DNA of 64,000 nucleotides from Tetracladium setigerum. Its lineage: Eukaryota; Ascomycota; Leotiomycetes; Helotiales. The notes beneath the pieces were generated by a model that was not told where the DNA came from, made no database searches, and worked only from the letters and a program-made list of their open reading frames with translations. The DNA lies in assembly GCA_031472005.1 (NCBI GenBank), contig PZJY01000011.1, positions 806,001 to 870,000 of the forward strand, given 5' to 3'. Each line of letters begins with the position of its first letter. Position 1 is the stretch's first letter. Below, piece by piece: positions 56,638-64,000 of the stretch. A program made the position numbers and the translations under genes.

Positions 56638-59372
56638 TCAAGAATGGATCCTTCTCTCCCTCGTTGGTCCCGTACTATCGTTGTTACTTCTTCCTCCAGG
56701 AGTCATTCCCTCATTCACACCAACCATTCCGCTCATTCCAGACATCATCATGCCATTGCCATATCCATAGGCCATCTGAGGCATGCCGAACATTGGGTCG
56801 TAAGGCTCGTTTTGTGGCATGGCATTCAATGAAGAGAATACGTAGGGTGGAGAGAACGGCGTTTGGGAGAGATTAGGCATTGAGCCGCGTTGTTGAGCGA
56901 AAGGTGTTAATGGTGGTGCGTTTGGATCCATCACCTGCTGCTGATGCATACTGAGATTGGCCTCCGAGATGCAGATGCCATTCGGAGGTGGCATTTGTCC
57001 TGAGTTTGGCTCAGTGGTCGAAGCCGCCGAACTTGGTCCAGGTCCTGCGTTGCTGTTTGCTCGGTGGTTAATCTTCAGCGCTTCATGCTTCTTCCTGCCC
57101 GTGGTTGAAGCCTTGCGTTTGGCAGAAGGGTTTGTGGTTGCAGAGGCTTCAACGGGTCCATTAGGTGCAATTGATCCATTTCGGGGGCCTGGAGCATAAA
57201 GGTCATGCCCTTGATACTGATCTTGAGGATCAACAACAATATCTGCGAGGTGAAGATGCGCGCCGTCAAAAGAATGCCCGAGGTCACTGTACCTGTCAAA
57301 GAAATCTTCGAGGTGGAAAACGGGCGAGTATCGCATCGGGTTGCTCGCAAGCGCTTTGACAAGCTCAGAATGGCATCCGTATATCGTCTGCAAAGTATCT
57401 CGCTGGTGTTGAACTGAAGCCCAGGCAAATCGAAGTTCCGAAAGTTGGTGCATTTCTCGGGATAAAAAGTCTGCGGAGGCAGAAAATACCTCTCCTTCTC
57501 GTCCTCCTTTATAATGCGCTCCATGAACGTGGACGGTTCCTGCGGTACAAATACAGTACCCCACAAATGCAGGCCATTCTATAGTCGCGGATTGTTTTCC
57601 TGCTATGATCAGCCTTATTCCAAAATTTGGGAGAGGAAACTTACCCAATTCCACTAGCTCAGCAATGGCATTTGCGTGCAAGAAACACAGGTTTGTGGCT
57701 TCAATCTGCCATGACTGTTGCTGGCCATTTCCTGCCAACTCTGCCAAATCAATAGGCAAAAAAGGGCGATATATCAGGCAATGAATCAAGTGGTAAATCA
57801 GCTTACTCAAAACGAGAGTTGTGCTGTCCGGTTGGCCAAAAAGTGTGTCAACCGAGGAAAATACATCCTGCGTGCCAGAGGCCCAGATATCTAGATCCTG
57901 GCGGATTTTGGACAAGTTCGACAATGAATGCCATGGAAAGTGGGAGTCGCCTTTTACTCCACCCGCGGCCAGATATCGATTCGTAATTCCTAGTATTCGC
58001 ACAATGTCAAGAAGCATGCCGCTGCTCCCCTGGCTTTTCTTCCCCGTTGCTGAGTGATATTGCAAATTTGATCCATTTTGGAAGAACTCCCCTTCGACTG
58101 GTAAGCCACTGGCGTTTGGAGACCACGAAGGAAGCTTGAGAACGATCGATTTGTCCGAAATTAGGCAAGGTCGTTTCGAGCCGCAGGCTGTGAATCTATC
58201 CATCAGATAGCATGTCCAGAACAGCCTCCTCCGTATTTCTCGTTCCACGGGTGTATGCCGCTGCTTGTTGTCGAATTCTCGGTGCAGTTCAAGGGCCACT
58301 GCCATTCCAATTCCACTCGCTGCCAGAAGTCAGTATTATAAGTGCAATAGGGCCAGTATACGCACAAAGCATCATGTACGCTTTCTTCCCTTCCCTCCAG
58401 CGGTAAAGGCAACTTCTAGTAGTAAGAGGGCTTGTAGTGTATCCATTGAAGGATCATCTATATCCAGTTCCGCCCTCGCTCGCGACGCGTAGTCCTCGCT
58501 CATACGAACCGACGCATGGTAGCCATTTGGATGCACAGCAAATCTATCATGGTCAGCTAATATCTTCCCCGCATGCTGGAGATGCACCAACCTCGAGCTG
58601 ACAGCGTATATCGCGAAGACAAGGTATGAAGGGATTTGATTGAGTTGTATGCGCTGCCGAATAGTGGCTTCGTCAATAATGTGGAAAGGTTTGCCATGGC
58701 AGCGCGTGAAGAAGGTATCGAGGAGGACGTCGGCCTGCACGGCAAGAGGGGAAGGTTCACTGGGCAGGTCCGGTTAGTATGTTGTCCTGTCTTCTCTACC
58801 GCGACAGAGACGATTGCGCACCTTGTGGGAGTGGGAGAATAAACTGCTGTTTCATCTGATAAAATAGTGTTATCGAGCTGGGGTCTTTTGGGTTTCGAGT
58901 CGTTGCTCTCCGGACTCTCTTTTTCGGGTTGTCGAGAGTGGAGGATCCGGTCTCATTATTCGGGGATTGCGACGTCGACTTCTTCTCGTCCTTCAAGCGT
59001 CGCTCCAACCCATCTACTCGCTTTAACAAAGCCTCCAAAACATCTGTTTTTGGTCCTCGTTTCTTTGGGACCGCATCTATGGCTCCAGTTAGCACTCAAA
59101 AAACTACAAACCCGCGATATACCTCGGTGCTACTCACCATAGATGCAAGGGCACTGGAAGACCTGGCAAGCCTCGCAAGTCGGCCGCAGCCGATTGCACT
59201 TGATCTATACATCACCACAAAGTCAGCGCGTTCCAGAATCGCCGTTTCGTACGCTGGAAGCACCAACCTTCCGCTTCCGACACGATTTGCAATTCATTGA
59301 TTCTCGTGGTTCGTTCGACAGCCGGCGTGCTGGGAGTCGGTCGATGCCAACCTGTAAAGGTCTGGCTGACAT
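56638..59372 (-). CDS. Zn2Cys6 transcription factor with fungal_trans domain
   Basis: Nuclear regulator. The start at 59372 (MSARPLQVGIDRL) runs in frame to M-N-C-KS-C-RKRK, where a GTTGGT donor splits the zinc cluster. The next exon continues IK-C-NRLRPT-C-EA-C-QVFQ-C-P-C-IYG. A further exon (about 58850-59090) carries the linker and dimerisation coiled coil (PKKRGPKTDVLEALLKRVDGLERRLKDE). The fungal_trans middle domain follows: FHIIDEATIRQRI, NQIPSYLVFAIYAVSSR, LQALLLLEVAF, and GMAVALELHRE plus EREIRRRLFWTCYLMDRFTACGSKRP, the family signature. An in-frame 45-nt intron is likely at about 57598-57642. The C-terminus is Gln/Met/Pro/Asn-rich. Target genes unknown. It is well outside the catabolic cluster. 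Confidence 0.85.
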
Positions 59373-62300
59373 GGCGGTCCAAAAGACAACCTAGGAGAAG
59401 AGATTTTGACGAGCAAATAAGATCGTCACATCATAAAGCGCACCAGAAAAGCACGGCGCATGGCATCACGGTGGTGCAGTTGAGCCAGAAGTGCTTGTGC
59501 AATGGCAGTCCGAGGCAAGGTGGAGGCAGCTGCGGTGCCTTGTTGGAGAATCAATTCGATTGATTTGATCGGAGAACTAAAGCAAAGGCGCGTTGCAGCT
59601 CGCTGCTTGCTGGGGGACTCGCACTTTGCAGTTCCAACGGCTGGGGGGAGATTTGGGGCACAAAAGTATCAAGGATCCAATGGCAATGCTGCTCTGCTGC
59701 TAAATCGGACCGTGCTTGTCCGAGATGTTGGGGTCCCCCAGATTTTCTGACTCGGCTCGGGATCCCACAAGGACTTGGAGGAGATGAGATTCGAGGATTT
59801 GAGACAAATCGAAAGTCCTGATTACTGTCTTGTCTTGACAAGTGAAGCAGCACGAGCGAAGATGGGCTACTGCAGCTCTACCTCGGTGTATGGAGTAAGG
59901 TGGATAGCTGTGGGGAGATGGGTGCTTGATATGTTGATTCTCGCCCTCCTCAGACTCGGCAAGAGTGGCTTTGGCGGCAAGGAAGAGGTCGGAGGGATGC
60001 CCTGGTTTATTGAGACAGGTGGATTTTTACCACGTTGCGAGGAGCGAGGAGGAAGTGGAAAGGGGTAAGATGGTTGACGGTTGACAGATGACAACTGGGA
60101 GCTGGCTGGAGGCACAAAAGGAGGCGTCGATTCTTCTTCTTCTTCTCTTCACAGGATTGGAGATTGCGGGGAGATGGGCCACTAATGTTCTAAACGCCTT
60201 CTTCGGCAGACAGGGTACGGAGATCAAAGCGTTTGATCTGCTTGAAAAGAAGCAAAGTGTGATGAGGCTGGATCGATTTGGCGAAGGCAATTTACATCTC
60301 AAACGATCATGTATAATTGAGGTATACTACTATATCACAACAAGAGTAAGAGGCTAGAGGAGATGGCGATACCTGACCGTATTAAGAGAAAAAGGCTGAA
60401 TCGATCGCACTTCACTGCATATCATCGCTACGGACTATGCTCCTTTTTCAGGATTCTTATCACCGGCTCTAGCAAAAGTCTACTTTGCCTTCGATGACGG
60501 GGACTAGGTTGGGTTGTGGAGCCATTGGAGTTTGGATCTGAAAGTCACACTGGTACCAGGAATTTCCGCTTCAGGGTTCTCCACAGTCAAGAAATTACAG
60601 GCGTCGCAGCATCCCACAAACCGTCCGACACAGCAACTCTCACTCACGTCCTTTCTGATGTGTTGTCCCTGTGATCCGAACGATAATAGTGTCTCGGTAT
60701 AACGAACCGCATATAGCTCGCGATGTCTTCGTTCCTGCCTACTGTTATGTGTTAACAAACCTAAACGAAAGGGTGTGCTGCTTGTTTACGGAGGACAGCC
60801 ACCCCTACATGTTCCCCAGCAAACACGCGCATGCACCTACTTGGCAGTAGTGGATAGCCGGAGTTGCGCATTGAAAGATCAGCCTGCAAGACGCTTATCC
60901 GTGAGGGGATCCAGACCAGCAGGATTCTGACCTGCCAGATGTGTACATCCTCCATGTCACTCCTTGCCACTACGAGTCCGACAATAAAGCGATGATCCAA
61001 CGAGAGCTCACTATCTTCATGACGAATTCAATCAAGAATTCTGGCTCGGTCAAGCACACATGAGCGCAGATAAGTCAAAGATGATAATAACTTGGTCCTC
61101 TGGGGTTTCTGCCATGCTTAAATTCAATTGGGCTTGCTGCGACTCAAGCGAGCCGAGCAAGCCCAAAGCCCCTTCCGTGAACCTTCGAGAAACACAGCTT
61201 TTCCGAAAGGTAAACCAGAAAGTACGAGGTACAGTATTATGGACTTGGAATCGATGATATTGTTTATGCGGTAGCTTTACACACACTGTGCTGTTACACG
61301 ACCATCGCAGCCTCAGAGTACAGTAACAAAGCTTGATTGTGATCAAACCTCCAAGTTTGAGATACTAACAAGTTCCCAGCTATTCGCAGGGCAAATCGGG
61401 ACATTTTGCTAGGTACTGTACTTAGCCCTTCGACCTTAAGTCAAGCTCAGGCTCAAGCGCTCTCGACGCTGCATAACTTACTTCATGGACCCTTCGTCCT
61501 TCCGGTACCGGGAATTGTACCTACAGGGAACCTGCGTGAAAGTTAACGGTCGGCACCTCGCATTTTCACCTCGACCGACCTCAATCAATCTCACAGCCAG
61601 TGCCATGTGGGCCACCCCTATTTTACGAGCCGAGCCCATTATTGCTCGCTCAAAACTCTTCCTCGAGTTTAGCTCAAGTATGCAATAGAACGCGACATAT
61701 ACCCCCTCCAAAAAAACAGTCACCAGTTCAGCTGCCACCAACCGTTGACTCGATGAGACTTTTCTGCCCTGAAAGAAGCAACCCACTTCCCCGCAGTCCC
61801 GCAAGCATCACCATGTTCTGCATTCGTACCCCAGATTATATTGGGGACTCAAGGTCAGATACGCCTCCTCCTCCACATTAATTGATGGCTTCAACATTAT
61901 GGCACCCTTCTCCTGAGTCAACGGGCCGCAACTTTCCGTCTATCTGTTTTGGGAGTTTTGCTCGGCTCTGATAAATGAGTTTTCTTCTCCTTAATATCTG
62001 CCTGATTTATATCTGGTCGCTTCGAGCCTCAAACTCTCAAACTTGCATCGAAGCGGACGTCCGACTTTTCGAAGCGAGTACGAGCATGAGAGAAATACAT
62101 GATTCTTTCCCAATTATGCACGACCGATATTATATTGCTCAGAAAGACTCGCAGAAGTTATGGCAATAACAGAGATCACCAACCTTTCAACAGTCAGACA
62201 AGGTTCCTTGAAAATTTCGACCTGACCTTTATTTTTCGTCATATTTTTCAACTGCCATCTGATGCAAGTTAGCGACCAAGACATCGAGAGAAAGCCTCTG

Positions 62301-64000
62301 GTTGGGGGAGGAATTCGAAACATCCGATGACAATCACCTTGCTTGCGGGGTGCATGCGATGAACGGAGGGAGTAACATTTTTCCGAAACATCCCGCGTAC
62401 TGTTCGCTCCTCATGCAAGAGATGTTTTTTGGTAAGCTGTCGGTGGTGGTTTCCATGCACTCAGATATGCAAGTGAACGTTTGTACCTTGGCCAAAGTCA
62501 AGTCTCTACTTCTGTTGCTGTGAGGAGAGCAGAAAGACTTCAGGAGTGGGCTGTTTTGCTTACTTGACAGTTCATTAGAAATGTTCTTCTCGTCTTGCAC
62601 ACAATACGACCTTGCCAGCGTTCACTGCCTGCTATTGATGACACTCCATCCACCCACAGCTCATTGGATGCAAGTCAACTTCGGATAATCTAGATAGTAT
62701 TGTCGTACAAACATTGTTCCTGCTCCGAGCATTCTCTCGGAGGTTGTCCGATCAAATCTCGATGTTTTGAAACGCCAGTCCCAACAACAGCCTTGACAGA
62801 AGTCCATCTGATGGCTCAGGAGGCAACCAATACCTCTCACCCAAAATTTTACCAAATTTTAGCCCATGCAGATCTGCAAGTGCGGCTTCGGTCGACTTCG
62901 AGCCAACCCTTGAAGGTCGACTGATGAATGCCGCTCGTTCCTGGATGTGATCATTGCACTCATCAGAGTAGTGAAGGGGACGGCAGAGTTTTCTCGAAGA
63001 TCAATTTGCTTCTCGGGTTCAATTTGGGTATTCTCAAGGTAGATTCTCTCTCTGCACTGTTTATTGTACTTATATTGATTGCATTCGACGAATTCTGTGC
63101 AGAATGCTTGCTTTGACGTTCCCTTGCCAGGTTCTTTTCAAATTTGATAATGTACCAATTGCTCCCTTACGCCACCTCTTGGAGAACAATCGGACTTTTC
63201 TTTCTTTCAGCAAATCAATTTCTCTACCAGTTACCTCTTCATCCAACGCAGTCCACATTCCCCCGCAAAATCCACAATCCGACCTCCGCAACGCCGCCAG
63301 CCAAGCCATACTCCTCCTCCCTTCTCCAAGTTCTCTCCCTTTCTGCTTCGCTGATCTCTCCGCGAACAATACGCACAGCCCTCACTACTTTTTCAGGGCC
63401 ATGTAATCCCAGTGTCCAATGTCCTTGTGGCATATCAGCCCCTTCAGTCCCAGATTTATCCGCACGGCGATCCCGTCTGTGACACGCAATGCTAATATAT
63501 CTGCATCCTTCAGATCGTCTAGGTTGCCATGTGGCAATTTGTCTTGGTTTTCTGTTGGGCATTTTCTTGGCTGGTACGCAAAATTTGGAAGTGGCTGTGG
63601 CTGGGTTGATGAGATATGATGAAGACTGCGACTTCTTTGTTGTTGTTTACAGGCGTAGTGCCTAACTTTGCAAGGCAATCACTTCGCAGTTTTGACAGAT
63701 CCTATATTCGGAGGCGTTCAAAAATAACGGTAGCTTGTGACACTGTAATTTAACTACAAGCTCCAACAAATATTTTTGTTTTTCGATGTTGTGGTTGACC
63801 GATGGACTGAAGTACATTCTGTTGTTCTGATCGAGGGAAGACTTGGCAAACCTAGATACATATCCTGCACCGATCGGAAAGGTTAACAGAGACGCATGGA
63901 CGTGCCGGAAAAATCCTTGTTGGTATCTTCTTGTTATTTGAACACTCTTTGATTAAATTTGCCGAAATAGAATATAAAGTTCAGGTCTGTGGCAATTTTC
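59373..64000. other. 4.6 kb without a convincing gene
   Basis: Upstream region of the regulator at 56638-59372 and beyond. Many open frames of 60-130 codons overlap on both strands but none shows a domain, a signal peptide with matching exons, or splice structure I can defend. It could hold long untranslated leaders (common for fungal regulators), an RNA gene, or a lineage-specific gene broken into small exons. Confidence 0.4.

Noticed and set aside
1..64000. CRISPR arrays, prophage or bacterial operons
   Set aside because: The window is eukaryotic with spliced genes; the only tandem repeats are microsatellites, a minisatellite and a decayed array without spacers of constant length.

Overview
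The window is nuclear DNA from a filamentous ascomycete (Pezizomycotina). The evidence is short GT-AG introns with CTAAC/CTGAC-like branch points, Zn2Cys6 regulators, a CBM1 cellulose-binding module, a kinesin-3 and a Pth11-type rhodopsin domain. The gene mix would fit Leotiomycetes (Helotiales), but that placement is a low-confidence guess. There is no rRNA, tRNA, CRISPR array or intact transposon that I can recognise.

Layout. 1-5,500: a possible small basic protein and a 499-aa acidic orphan. 5,560-9,000: a small secreted protein, the nucleolar U3 protein IMP3 (minus strand) and mitoribosomal protein bS18m. 9,540-11,120: a CBM1-pectate lyase gene. 11,630-14,570: the U5 snRNP splicing factor PRP6. 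14,980-18,810: a many-exon fungal orphan that yields a zincin-like HELAH motif once spliced. 18,945-19,400: a decayed tandem repeat. 19,500-22,050: a Zn2Cys6/Fungal_trans_2 regulator. 23,620-28,780: kinesin-3. 30,240-31,465: a seven-knuckle CCHC protein (Gis2/CNBP type). 34,460-35,500: an intact pectate lyase.

36,600-46,530 is the most interesting part. Five genes stand on the plus strand: a Zn2Cys6 regulator, a 2-haloacid-dehalogenase-like HAD hydrolase, a binuclear-metal amidohydrolase, a Dal5-type anion permease and a TatD-type metallohydrolase. An inverted repeat, CCGGGT-N6-ACCCGG (equivalent to CGG-N10-CCG), lies upstream of each of the four structural genes; three copies are perfect in both halves and one has a degenerate left half. 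This looks like a self-contained, locally regulated uptake-and-hydrolysis cluster for an unknown amide- or acid-type compound. An AT-rich gene-poor stretch follows it (46,650-48,400).

48,400-64,000: a C2H2 regulator with a MITE-like hairpin upstream, a single gene fusing a Pth11-type rhodopsin domain to an L-fucose-permease-type MFS transporter, simple-sequence repeats, another Zn2Cys6 regulator (56,638-59,372), and about 4.6 kb in which I find no convincing gene.

Data-quality note. Several otherwise well-conserved genes (pectate lyase 1, kinesin-3, the Fungal_trans_2 regulator, the Dal5-type permease, the rhodopsin-MFS fusion and probably the HELAH orphan) each need a single-base indel to read through. 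Where I could sum exon lengths, one base restores a whole number of codons. A residual assembly error rate is more likely than this many pseudogenes. Exon boundaries were read by eye and need transcript support.
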